DNA from: Chelonoidis abingdonii
Lineage: Eukaryota; Chordata; Testudines; Testudinidae
Direction: 5' to 3'
Assembly (NCBI RefSeq): GCF_003597395.2
Contig: NC_133790.1
Span: 20,052,216 to 20,116,215 of the forward strand
DNA length: 64,000 nucleotides
In this document: positions 50,001 to 58,689 of the stretch, in pieces
How the letters are laid out: each line of letters begins with the position of its first letter
How positions within the stretch are numbered: the stretch's first letter is position 1
Made by a program: the position numbers and the translations under genes
The notes under the pieces: model-generated
Database searches by the model: none
What the model was told of the DNA's origin: nothing
What the model saw: the letters and a program-made list of their open reading frames with translations, nothing else

Positions 50001-53000
50001 GCCAAGTGTCCCCAACAGTACTAAGGCAACCCCAACTTTATTCTAATAGAATCACCCCCTGGTGAGGCTCTGGGGAAACCACAGCAAAGAAAAGAAGGAG
50101 AATGGGGGACTCCTTGGGAATCTCACTGCCCTGGGAGCTGGCCACACCAGGCCTAGGTTAGATGGCAAGTGAAAGGGGTTTGATTGCACCTTCCACCTCC
50201 CAGCTTGGCTTAGATTAGCATGATTGGCAGTTCCTGGTGAAGAGGAGTCCAAGATTTTCCTTGCGGGGACAATGAAGGTCAAGGCAGGAGTGTGTTGGCA
50301 GAGCTGTGTAGGGGCCTGAGGACTGCAGTGATAACGATACCTAGCTCTTCTACAGCACTTTTCACTGACACATCTCAAAGCACTGTGCAAAGATGACCAA
50401 TGTCAGCAGAGGTGGGTATCACCGAGCGGAACTGAGAGCTGTGTGGGGACGCTTGCCCAGCATCTGCGCATGCAATGCCTGGCTGTAGCCAGTGCAGGTT
50501 ACCTGTCATGTTAATAAACCAGTCATTATATATAGGCACAGAGCCCAATTCACCCTGGGGCAAACCTCCTACAGGCAATGCAATAAGTCAAACTCCTCCT
50601 CACCCCCAGGCTTCTTGATTCAAGCACTTGTCTTGATCAATGAAGCATGGGGAGGATTACATTTTATTTGGGAAAGACCCTATTGTCTGCAGTGACTATC
50701 TACAGCCTCCTCAGGCAAGGCACCGGGTCAGGGCGGGGTGCCCCCTGAGCTTGACACAGGGCGGGGTGCCCCTCGGAGTTTAGCACCTGCTGACCGGCAT
50801 ACGGTATTCTCAGTCTGTGCAGCCTGACGCCTGTGACACGGATTTTGACGCTGTTTCCACCATCCGGGGGGAGCTGTTCTTTTTCAAGTCGCACTACGTG
50901 TGGCGGCTCAGGAATGGGAAGCTGCAGGCCGGCTATCCGGCCCTGGCTTCTCGCCATTGGCAGGGAATTCCAAGCTCCATTGACGCGGCCTTTGAGGACT
51001 CCCTAGGAAATATCTGGTTTTTCCAAGGTAAGCGAGAACAGAGATGGGATCGGAGGGCTAGAAAGGATGAACTGTTGTGTTGGGGTGGAGGATGCAAAAC
51101 CCAATAGGTTCTAGGGCATGAAAATGTTCTTGGCAGCATCAAAACCCCACTCCCCAATATAAGGATCCTTTTGTTTGTTTGTTTTTTCCTCTCTCTTTAG
51201 TTTTAATATTTTAACAGATGTTGGGGGGAGGTGGGGGTTCACTTTCATTTTAGACAAAGCCAAATGTCAAACTTTCCTCCTTTGGAACAAGAGAACTTTT
51301 CTTCCAAGTTTCTGCCTAGCGGCTCTGAAAATGTGCCTCACTCACAGATGAGGAGTGAAGGCCACGGTTACTGCCTGTCATTTTGGTATGAAAATTGGTG
51401 AAGAGGAACAGGCCAGCTCTTCTTAAAGTGGCCTTGCCCAACTGGTAAATATTCTCACCTTGGTTACTTAGAAGCAAAAGAGTTTCCCAAATCTAGTGTA
51501 TTGAACAGGAAGAGTTTGAATTAGTTCTCCCCCCACTATCTATGGGTATTTGTTTATTTCTGCATCTCATTCAGCTTGGACATTGAAATCAGAGGTGGCA
51601 TTGACTGGTTTTACATTGGTGAAACTCCATGGAGCTATCCCTGATTTGCACCTCTCCAAGTGAGACCTTCGCTTGGTCAGTTTTACTGTTAAAGCCAATG
51701 GCCCCAGTTCTCTGGTCTGGGCAGGGGGCACTTTAATGTAAGTCCTGAGCAGGGGCAAAGATGGCTCAACATCTGCAGTAACTTCCATTATTGTCCCAGC
51801 CGTCTGGTGTACAGTGACACCCTGGCATTCATTTGGGCATTACAGGACAACCCTTCCTTCAGTGCGGGGACTTTAAAATGTGCAATTTGTCAAACACACT
51901 TAAATGTTTTAGGAATCTACACACCTGGGACTAGATTGCAGCAGGCCTGTGTGTGCGGCTGCGTGGGAAAGGAGAGGGGGTACTAGGAGCATTCCCCCCT
52001 TTTCCCCCCCCAAACTGTGTGAGGGGCCAATCGTGGTCATTGTGCTTCCTGCACACAACAGTCTGACAAACACTAACAGTAGTAAGGCCATGGCCCGGCC
52101 ACTCGCCTTCTGCACCAGCCTTCAGAGGAAAGTCAGCGCAAGAAGGGAGCACATGGGGCACTTTCAAAGTTCTCACTCCAGCATGAGTCCCTGCAGCCAT
52201 GGCAGAACATCTGCACCTTCTTCCCTCTTACAAGGCGGGGGCGGGGGGGCTCTGCACCATTACTCAGTATATCACAGAGCATATCAAATGGCTCAGCATC
52301 CAGAATGATCCTATATCCTGCTAAAACTGGCAGGATTTTAACTCGAGCAGTGCTATGGAGTGTTGCTTAAGGAAACTATGAAATGTCTAGGAGTAATCCT
52401 GAAGATGTCAATTTTAATCTAAACTCAAAGCATTATTTTTGTCTATTTTATTTTGACTATTTCTTGCTCGTTTATGCAGATCCCCCATTTAAACACACAT
52501 GCACACGTACGGATGTCAAGTGTCAGAGGGGGACCAGTGTTAGTACTTACAGATGCATTATTAATTATGTTTATTGTGGTAGTGCCTAAGGGTCAGCCAA
52601 GAATGGGGCCGTTGTGCTAGACACTGAACACACAGCGTGGAAGGTGGTTCTTGCACTGACCAGTTTACAGTTGGTTCTTCTTTCCTCCACCGCAGACTTA
52701 GCACCATCGTCTGGACAATCTCTCTTCGAAGTAGTTCTAACCAGAACTGGGTACGTTGTGTTGTGTTTCCACAACCAAGGCATTGCCAGGGAGCTATAGT
52801 TTTTCAGTGAGTGACAAGAAAATAGGCAGAGTGAGGTTTTTAAAAGAAAGCAATACTTTCTGCTGGAGGATTCCCAGCTACATCCAGTAGTTAAATAAAC
52901 AAATTAAAAGAACCCTCTCAAGGACTCTTCATAATTTTAAATTTTCCACACTTTACAGTACTGCAATAAGTATAAACGTAAATGTTTTTCCCTCACTGAT

Positions 53001-56000
53001 TTGGTCTTTTTCCAATTAGCAAAAAAAAATTTTTTTTTTTTTTTGCCTTCCTGTGTTTCTCTTTCTAGTGAAGTTTGACATTAACAGGGCTGCTTTGTGT
53101 GTTTGTTTAGGCACCAGCATCACTGATGTCCCCATGTGGACAGCTCACGGCAGCAGGAGCGTGAAGTGCCGGTTATATATGGTCCCACAGAAATGGATGT
53201 TTAATTTCAGTCATTACAATACTGTTTGGTTTAGACCTACATTTTCAAACAATGTGCATGCAGCTGCAAATTAGTTTGCATGTGCAGTTGCAGCAGTTGC
53301 ATATTCAGTTATCATAATGGATTGTGCAAATGACCAGTTACAGGTCTGTCATTTGTATGTGCCAGAACAGTAGCTGGTGTGCACAATGTAGATGCATAAT
53401 TGCACACACGTTTGCACATGCAGTTGAATATTTAGCCTTCTCTCTATTTAAGGCTTAGATTTCAAGAGCACATCAGTCACAACTCACTATGCACACACTC
53501 TCAGTGCCCAAAGATCTTACCCTCACTTAATTCTCTCCCCCACATAAAAGACAGCCCATTTTTCTTCTCTCTCCCCACATGGTAGCCTCAGGCTCTTGGG
53601 CAGGGAGACTAAAACAGATGCAAGATGTGGCTGAGATGAGGATTATGCTTGGCAATGTTGCTTCATGGATTTCCACCCCCCCCCCCCCATATATTGTCTT
53701 AGTTTAGATTAAAAACTCAACAGACTCATAGATATTATGCTGGTAAAAGGGTTCGGACCTCCCTCGGCACATTCAGAGCAAAATTCAAACCCCAGTCTTC
53801 ATCAGCCTACCCACAATAACTACTTTAAAAAACTAACCCGCTCTCTGCTGTATTCGTACACGTCACATTATTGGAGGCATTCCCACACCAGTGATGGGCA
53901 CCATGTAACAAGCTAGACAGACTGCCTGACCCCCAGGGCCGCCCAGGGGATGAGGGGGGGCAATTTGCCCCAGGCCCTGGGCCCCACAGGGGCCCCCACG
54001 AGAATATAGTATTCTATAGTATTGAAACTTTTTTTTTTATGGAAGGGGCCCCTGAAATTGCTTTGCCCCAGGCCCCCTGAAGCCTCTGGGCAGCCCTGCT
54101 GACTGGCCTAGAAAACGAAGTCATCTATTCATTCAAGGAACAGATACAGCAAAGGCAGTAGCTATGTAGATTTTTCTCCTTGGCGTCAGCCTTGCTTAGA
54201 GGTGAGATGAGAGTTTATTCTCCCCTGTCCATTTGATGCATGGCGTCTCAATGGCCATCAGCAAGGGTGCCAATTGTGCTAGTGGTTTTTCTGTCATGGA
54301 CACCTGTCCATTGGGACTGGGCTGAGATTCCTGGTCATTTCACACAGGTCACCATACTGTCATTAGACAGTAAATAGGTTGTGATCACTCCTGTCATTAT
54401 ATATTCTTTTGCCCCATCATCAGGCTCTCAGTACTGGATTTATGATGGCGAGAGACGCTTGTCTGGCCCTGCTTCTATCTCGGAGCTGGGCCTATCTGCT
54501 TCTCCTGTCCAGGCAGCTTTGATGTGGGGGACAGAGAAGAACAAGATTTACTTCTTCAAGGGAGGCAGTTACTGGCGCTTCAACCCTAGCACCCGCCAGG
54601 TGGAGACCATCTACCCCCGCAGGATGGCCGACTGGCGTGGCATCCCTCAGGAGATTGATGCTGCTTTCCAGGATGAGTTTGGTGAGTGCACATCGGAATA
54701 TAGGCCTATTCTTGTGTGGGCTTTCTTGGTTATTCTTGCATCTCAGGTACGAAGGGAATCAGCAGGATTTGGACATTTATTTTAATCTGGATTATTAACA
54801 ATGACGCACTTTTTTTGCAAATTTTCATCCATAAGAGAAATATAATAATACATGGATATAACAATTTGTACAGAGATCATCCAGTTAAGCTTGCAATGGG
54901 TGTGTAACAGGTATTTATCATCAATTCTGTAGAAGATCATGTGATTAAACAACTAAAACCCCAACAGTACCATTATCCCTTAAAAGGAAATACATGTAGG
55001 ACATTGCAGATGCTTTTTTTAAAGGGGAGAGATGGAGAGACTCCCCAAACCTCTAGTAATAAGAGAATGGCACAAGGAAACCTGCTCCTATTACACCCTC
55101 AAGGAAGAAAAAGATACACAGGGGACAGAACTACAGACATTTCACTGCATATGATGGTGCTGGGGGAATGTCTTCTATATTCCCAGACGGCTCCTTGCTG
55201 AAAACTGCACAGTGACACCACACAACCTCATCATCCAGTGATCCATCTATTGTCAACTGTTCTCTATGCAGAGGTTGGCAGCCTTTCAGAAGTGGTGTGC
55301 CAAGTCTTCATTTATTCACTCTAATTTAAGGTGTCGCGTGCCAGTAATACATAACGTTTTTAGAAGGTCTCTTTCTATAAATCTATAATATAACTAAACT
55401 ATTGTATGTAAAGTAAATAAGGTTTTTAAAATGTTTAAGAAGCTTCATTTAAAATGAAATTAAAATGAAGAGTGCCCCAGACCGATGGCCAGGACCCAGG
55501 CAGTGTGAGTGCCACTGAAAATCAGCTCGTGTACTGCCTTCAGCACGTGCCATAGGTTGCCTACCCCGCTCTATGTATCAACCCTAAAACCCTTCCCCTT
55601 CCCAGGGATTCCCTTAGAAATGTTGTACATGAATGTAGGCAATCCTTACGGGTTGGGGGACTCTATCCTGGGCAGTAGTGACTCTGAAAAGGTTTGGGGG
55701 GTCATGATGGGTAATCAGCTGAACATGAGCTCCTAATGTAATCCTGTGGCCAAAAGAGCTAATGCGATCCTGGGATGCATAAACAGGGGAATCTCGGAGG
55801 AGTAAAGAGGTTATTTTACCTCTGTATTTGGCACTGATGCAACTGCTGCTGGAATACTGTGTCCAGTTCTGGTGCCCACAGATCAAGAAGGGTGTTGATA
55901 AATTGGAGGGGGGGTCAGAGAAGAGCCATGAGAATGATTAACGGCTTAGAAGACATGCCTTATAGCAACAGATTCAAGCAGCTCAATCGATTTAGCTTAA

Positions 56001-57215
56001 CAAAGAGAAGGTTAAGGCCGTGAGACTTGATTAGCCTACATGGGAACAGATATTTAATGAGTTCTTCAGTCTAGCAGAGAAAGGTATAATACTAATCCGT
56101 GGCTGAAAGTGGAATCTTGACGAATTCAGACTGGTAATAAAGCATTAATTATTAATGGTGGGAATAATTAACCATTTGAACAATTTACCAAGGTCTGTGG
56201 TAAATTCTCCATCACTGACAATTTTTATATCACGATTGGATGTTTTTCTAAAAGATCTCCTATAGGAATTTAGGGAAGTTCTGTGGCCTGTGTTATATAG
56301 GAGATCAGACTAGATCAAGGGTAGGCAACCTATAGCACGGGTGCCGAAGGTGGCACGTGAGCTGATTTTCAGTGGCACTCACACTGCCTGGGTCCTGGCC
56401 ACCGGTCCGGAGGGCTCTGCATTTTATTTAATTTTAAATGAAGCCTCTTAAACATTTTAAAAACCTAATTTACTTTACATATAACAATAGTTTAGTTATA
56501 TATTATTGACTTATAGAAAGAGACCTTCTAAGAACCTTAAAATGTATTACTGGCACGTGAAACCTTAAATTAGAGTGAATGAATGAAGACTTGGCACAGC
56601 ACTTCTGAAAGGTTGCAAACCCCTGGACTAGATGATCACAATGGTCCTTTCTGAGCCTTGGAATCTATGCAAATCTATGACATAAATCCCAAAGAAATCT
56701 CTTGGTAGGAATAGACTCCTTTCGGCCATCTCCTACACCTATTCCATCAAGTCCTTGCTGCAATGATAAAGGGCCTCATCCTGACCCCTCTACTCTCACT
56801 GACTGTTCTGCAACCAAGCCAACCGCTGAGTCACAAAGCTGGGTGGAGAGGACATGAAGCTGGAGATGCAGCAAGCTTCCTCCTCATCCTTCTTTGCTAG
56901 TTAGTGAACCATCCTTCATTGTGGGTCTTTGCCATCCCTTTGCCCACTGGCAAATTGAGCATGAAGTCCATTATGGGACATAAATACAAGGAGTAATAAT
57001 GCTAGAAAATGAAGAGCCCCGTAAATCGCATCTGCTCTGTCTCCTTTGACACTTGTCTCCGTGCCTCTGTCTCCTCCACAGGTTTTGCCTATTTCTTGAG
57101 AGGCCTGCTTTACTGGAAGTTTGACCCAGTGCAGGTGAAAGTGCTAGAGGGTTACCCACGCCAGATCAGCCATGACTTCTTCAGCTGTGCACCCTCCTCC
57201 AATTTCTTCAGATGA
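25901..57215 (+). CDS. MMP11: MMP11 (stromelysin-3), complete coding region in eight exons
   Basis: Secreted zinc endopeptidase of tissue remodelling; family members are activated by furin before secretion. The eight exons join in frame to 496 aa (human 488), all introns GT-AG. Signal peptide about 1-25; cysteine switch PRCGVPD at 82-88 with C84; furin site RNRQKR at 99-104, mature protein from F105. The catalytic domain carries [11 protein letters not shown] at 222-232 (zinc ligands H222, H226, H232; general base E223) and Met-turn M240. A hinge about 255-301 leads to a four-bladed hemopexin domain closed by C302 and C488. All key residues are intact. The coding span is over 31 kb because introns 1 and 2 are long and repeat-rich. 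It runs divergently from CHCHD10 and in tandem with SMARCB1. The PRCGVPD plus RQKR pair separates it from other MMPs. Confidence 0.97.
27440..28350 (-). repeat. Diverged CR1 LINE fragments
   Basis: The reverse-oriented CR1 3' pattern is recognisable: ACCAAATCAGGCCAGCGGTC CATCTTGTTCTG, GGCAGCCAGCTGTTGATTTA and GGCAGAGCGTTCCACCC. Strongly eroded; boundaries are approximate. Confidence 0.5.
30515..30765. repeat. Degenerate minisatellite, about five units of roughly 50 bp
   Basis: The phrase GGTCCCTGGCCCA / AGTCCCTGACCTGGCC / ATCCCTGGCCCAACTGG / ATCCCTGGTCCAGGCTGG / AGTCCCTGGCATGTG recurs about every 50 bases with GCCCCTYATAR between. Units are diverged. Confidence 0.65.
31612..31695 (+). repeat. 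CR1 3' tail
   Basis: AATGGTCCCTTCCAGTCATG followed by AAATGGCTATGATTCTCT, similar to CR1 3' ends. Confidence 0.5.
32785..32901. mobile_element. hAT-like miniature element
   Basis: Begins CAGGGCTGGCTCT and ends AGAGCCAGTG. Inside, CTTTGGCGGCAATTC is mirrored by GAATTGCCGCCAAAG. No target duplication found, so the limits are tentative. Confidence 0.5.
33224..33937 (-). mobile_element. Penelope-like retroelement fragment (GIY-YIG part)
   Basis: Minus-strand translation gives [14 protein letters not shown], then after a one-base frameshift [20 protein letters not shown], the GIY-YIG endonuclease region of Penelope-like elements with its preceding Cys pair. The usual YVGET Gly is Ser. Downstream non-coding sequence follows to 33224. 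At 33836-33937 a tail piece (CACCAACAGAAGTTGATCC, AATATCCTGGGACC) appears in the opposite orientation. It is truncated and dead. Confidence 0.72.
33938..34447 (+). repeat. CR1 LINE fragment (reverse transcriptase C-terminus)
   Basis: Frames read [32 protein letters not shown] and [11 protein letters not shown], the CR1 C-terminal block. It contains stops and shifts. It starts directly where the Penelope-like tail ends. Confidence 0.75.
34655..34860 (-). repeat. CR1 3' end
   Basis: Reverse-oriented CR1 tail: AAGGGACCATTATGATCATC TAGTCTGACCTCCTGCA and CAGAATCTCACCCACCCACT. Confidence 0.7.
35545..35595. repeat. 26-bp tandem duplication
   Basis: GCCCTGTGTGTGTTCATTGC followed by AGC(T/C) occurs twice with a 26-base period. 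Confidence 0.85.
40614..40864 (+). CDS. MMP11: MMP11 exon 2 (propeptide, cysteine switch, furin site)
   Basis: 251 nt after TTGCCTAG, ending before GTAAGA. Encodes residues 37-120, including PRCGVPD, RNRQKR and the mature start [15 protein letters not shown]. Confidence 0.97.
42140..42565 (+). repeat. CR1 LINE fragment (3' end)
   Basis: Frame reads [16 protein letters not shown] and [15 protein letters not shown], the extreme C-terminus of CR1, followed by its 3' tail. Confidence 0.65.
44436..44604. repeat. Palindrome, 83 and 82-bp arms with 4-base loop
   Basis: Left arm 44436-44518 and right arm 44523-44604 are inverted copies with about seven differences. Each arm read outward from the centre gives GTGGGC-TGTA-GCC(C/T)AC then GAAA. 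The arm is a known-looking turtle dispersed sequence, probably the terminal repeat of a Penelope-like element (inference). Confidence 0.85.
44640..45440 (+). repeat. CR1 LINE fragment
   Basis: One frame reads [20 protein letters not shown] then [20 protein letters not shown], the CR1 C-terminal block, and continues to a 3' tail ending GTTATGTTCTTATG, the CR1 terminal repeat form. It is broken by stops. Confidence 0.8.
45471..45614 (+). CDS. MMP11: MMP11 exon 3 (catalytic domain)
   Basis: 144 nt after TGCTTTTTAG, ending before GTAGGC. Encodes IIRFPWQLV...[20 protein letters not shown], typical of the MMP catalytic N-terminal half. Confidence 0.97.
45828..45925 (+). repeat. L2-like 3' tail
   Basis: Third copy of the 14086 family: GTACAGTACCTAGCGTACTG GGGCCCTGATC and ACAACAAATAATC. 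Confidence 0.45.
46653..46786 (+). CDS. MMP11: MMP11 exon 4 (structural metal sites)
   Basis: 134 nt after CTTGCCCTCCAG, ending before GTGTGT. Encodes [20 protein letters not shown] and [14 protein letters not shown], which hold the structural zinc and calcium ligands. Confidence 0.97.
47608..47705 (+). repeat. L2-like 3' tail
   Basis: TTTGTAAACTCCCTGTGGCC AGGGACTGTC ... AATAAATAAACATCAG has the order of an L2 3' end. Confidence 0.4.
47955..48185 (-). repeat. MIR SINE relic
   Basis: Clear reverse-oriented MIR core: CCCCATTTTGCAGCCGAAGA AACC, GTGACTTGCCCAAGGGTCAC ACAGC. Confidence 0.75.
49716..49963 (+). CDS. MMP11: MMP11 exon 5 (catalytic zinc site, hinge)
   Basis: 248 nt after CCCTTTGCAG, ending before GTGAGT. 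Encodes [15 protein letters not shown], the Met-turn SLMSPFY and the Pro-rich hinge. Confidence 0.97.
50814..51027 (+). CDS. MMP11: MMP11 exon 6 (hemopexin blade 1)
   Basis: 214 nt after GGTATTCTCAG, ending before GTAAGC. Starts SVQPDAC (C302) and continues [15 protein letters not shown], a hemopexin blade. Confidence 0.96.
51028..54423 (+). other. MMP11 intron 6
   Basis: 3.4 kb GT-AG intron with an A9/T15 run near 53022-53044, a C-run near 53678, and a hAT-like mini-element (53934-54098). No gene seen. Confidence 0.8.
53934..54098. mobile_element. 165-bp hAT-like element
   Basis: Ends CAGGGCCGCCCAGGGG and CCTCTGGGCAGCCCTG are inverted. CTGAC flanks both sides (53926-53930, 54099-54103), a partial target duplication. 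Same family as the nested element at 23544, in opposite orientation. Confidence 0.75.
54424..54681 (+). CDS. MMP11: MMP11 exon 7 (hemopexin blades 2-3)
   Basis: 258 nt after CCCCATCATCAG, ending before GTGAGT. Encodes [28 protein letters not shown] and [14 protein letters not shown]. Confidence 0.97.
55269..55568 (-). mobile_element. hAT-like element, copy A
   Basis: Starts CAGAGGTTGGCAGCCT and ends AGGTTGCCTACCCC. TCTCTATG stands before it and CTCTATG directly after. It is the reverse-oriented relative of 56316-56625. Confidence 0.75.
55610..56690 (+). repeat. CR1 LINE fragment split by a hAT-like insertion
   Basis: CR1 C-terminal sequence (GCTGGAATACTGTGTCCAGT, TTGATAAATTGGAGG) runs to 56315, is interrupted by the hAT-like element, and resumes at 56626 with GACTAGATGATCACAATGGT and a CR1-like end ATCTATGCAAATCTATGA. 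Confidence 0.75.
56316..56625 (+). mobile_element. hAT-like element, copy B, 310 bp
   Basis: Ends CAAGGGTAGGCAACCT and AGGTTGCAAACCCCTG are inverted. The perfect 8-bp duplication GACTAGAT lies at 56308-56315 and 56626-56633. No coding capacity. Confidence 0.9.
57082..57215 (+). CDS. MMP11: MMP11 exon 8 (last blade and stop)
   Basis: 134 nt after CTCCTCCACAG. Encodes [16 protein letters not shown] and ends [17 protein letters not shown] (TGA 57213-57215), C488 pairing with C302. Confidence 0.97.
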
Positions 57216-57757
57216 ACAGAAGGGTGCTGGCATCCTCCAGATTGCCCTCCCATCTCCCCATGTCTCCAACTGTCACTTTGAAAGATGTCATGCTCTCAGA
57301 CAGAGAAATCTCACGTGCATTCCTGGCCTTCTGCTGTGCCCATCACCTGACACAATGGGTTGCACAAATGGCTCGAGGAGACCTGTGGCATGCGGTTGCC
57401 TGTTTTCAGATTCCAGGGGCCCCCAATCACAGCTTGGTGTTGGAAATAAGGATGCAGCCTGATTGCTGTCGAGTGGCTATGTTAACACTTCCAGCACTTA
57501 GATCCCAGAGGCCAGCCTGGAATGGGTCATGCTTCCAAAGTTATCTGGGCCCCATCCACTTAGAAAATGGATCCCACTGGTATTCCTTGTGTTAATATTG
57601 CCCACAACACAGCCACCTTTGCTGTTCCTGACATCAGCACTGTTGAGAATGGATTCCATTGATGGCCACTTCCCTAGCATTGAAAGGGGAGTTTTAACCG
57701 TTCCCAAATTCAGATTCAAGACATGTGCCCAGGTTGCTGGGGCTGCTTCACCATAGT

Positions 57758-57763
57758 AATAAA
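57758..57763 (+). promoter_or_regulatory. Proximal poly(A) signal of MMP11
   Basis: AATAAA directly followed by GGTGAGT, a U1-type 5' splice-site sequence. Use is uncertain. Confidence 0.45.
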
Positions 57764-58280
57764 GGTGAGTTTGGACCCTGCATTTCAGCATCTTGTCCCA
57801 GGTCTATTGGTATTTCTGTTTTTGTTTTGTATTGTCACTAATGTTCATTATACTTTTGTACTGATTTGTAAAAATATTCTGTGGGTTTTTTAAAGGTGCT
57901 AGGTTTCAGTGCTGGACACTGCCCAATATCTCCATATATTGTTACTAACTCTGGGATCTCACTAAGACACTAGCTCACCACAGTACTGCCTGGATGCCTG
58001 TAACTTTATCAAAATTTCATGTTAAGTCTATCCAAATTCAAAACCAATGTTTGTGCCTTGTTTTGCTTCTTTATTCTCTACCTATTGCTGAAAATCAGAA
58101 CACAAGAGGGTCGTGCATTTTCTCTATGTATTCTTCACCCATCTACCTTCCCCTCTTTCACAAGCTATTCTTCATCTTCTTCCCCGTGTCTCCAATTGAG
58201 CAAAAATGTATCTGCTTCCAGATCTCATGGTTTTTGCTGCATAGCAAAACTTTATGTATTGTAACAATCCTGGTTAGCAA

Positions 58281-58286
58281 AATAAA
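58281..58286 (+). promoter_or_regulatory. Middle poly(A) signal of MMP11
   Basis: AATAAA followed by CCTGTGGTGGCCC; the downstream part is only modestly GU-rich. Confidence 0.35.
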
Positions 58287-58655
58287 CCTGTGGTGGCCCT
58301 TTCTGATTGCCCAAGAAATGGAAGTAAAGAAAGGGTAGAAACCTACTCAGTTACCCTTATTATTTATCAGCTTTCCTTCAGACCTCATTAGCAGAGACAA
58401 AGTGGGATTTAAACCTACCCACAGCAAATAGAGATATGGCTCAGTGGCCTTTATCATCCTTAGGCCTGCATGTTCTCTCTAAGCATTCAAGTTTTTTTTT
58501 ACCTCATTCAAATTTCAGGTCTGTTTTTTACTTCTTCTCAGTGTTTGTTTTTACAACCATGCTTCTTCAAAGCAAGTATGTAAATGTTTGTACAATGTGT
58601 ATAAAACCTTTTTATATATACTGTGTGTGTGTATATATACATACTGTGCTGTGTC

Positions 58656-58661
58656 AATAAA
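58656..58661 (+). promoter_or_regulatory. Distal poly(A) signal of MMP11
   Basis: AATAAA followed by TGTGGTCTTTTTTTCTATG, a strong GU/U-rich downstream element. It is the likeliest transcript end, near 58680. Confidence 0.7.
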
Positions 58662-58689
58662 TGTGGTCTTTTTTTCTATGCCTTGTTTA

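Larger units (their letters stand above)
54682..57081 (+). other. MMP11 intron 7
   Basis: 2.4 kb GT-AG intron, much of it mobile DNA: two hAT-like copies in opposite orientation around and inside a CR1 fragment (55269-56690). Confidence 0.85.
57216..58680 (+). other. MMP11 3'UTR
   Basis: About 1.46 kb from the stop to the last strong poly(A) signal. AATAAA occurs at 57758, 58281 and 58656. No other coding sequence seen. Confidence 0.65.
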
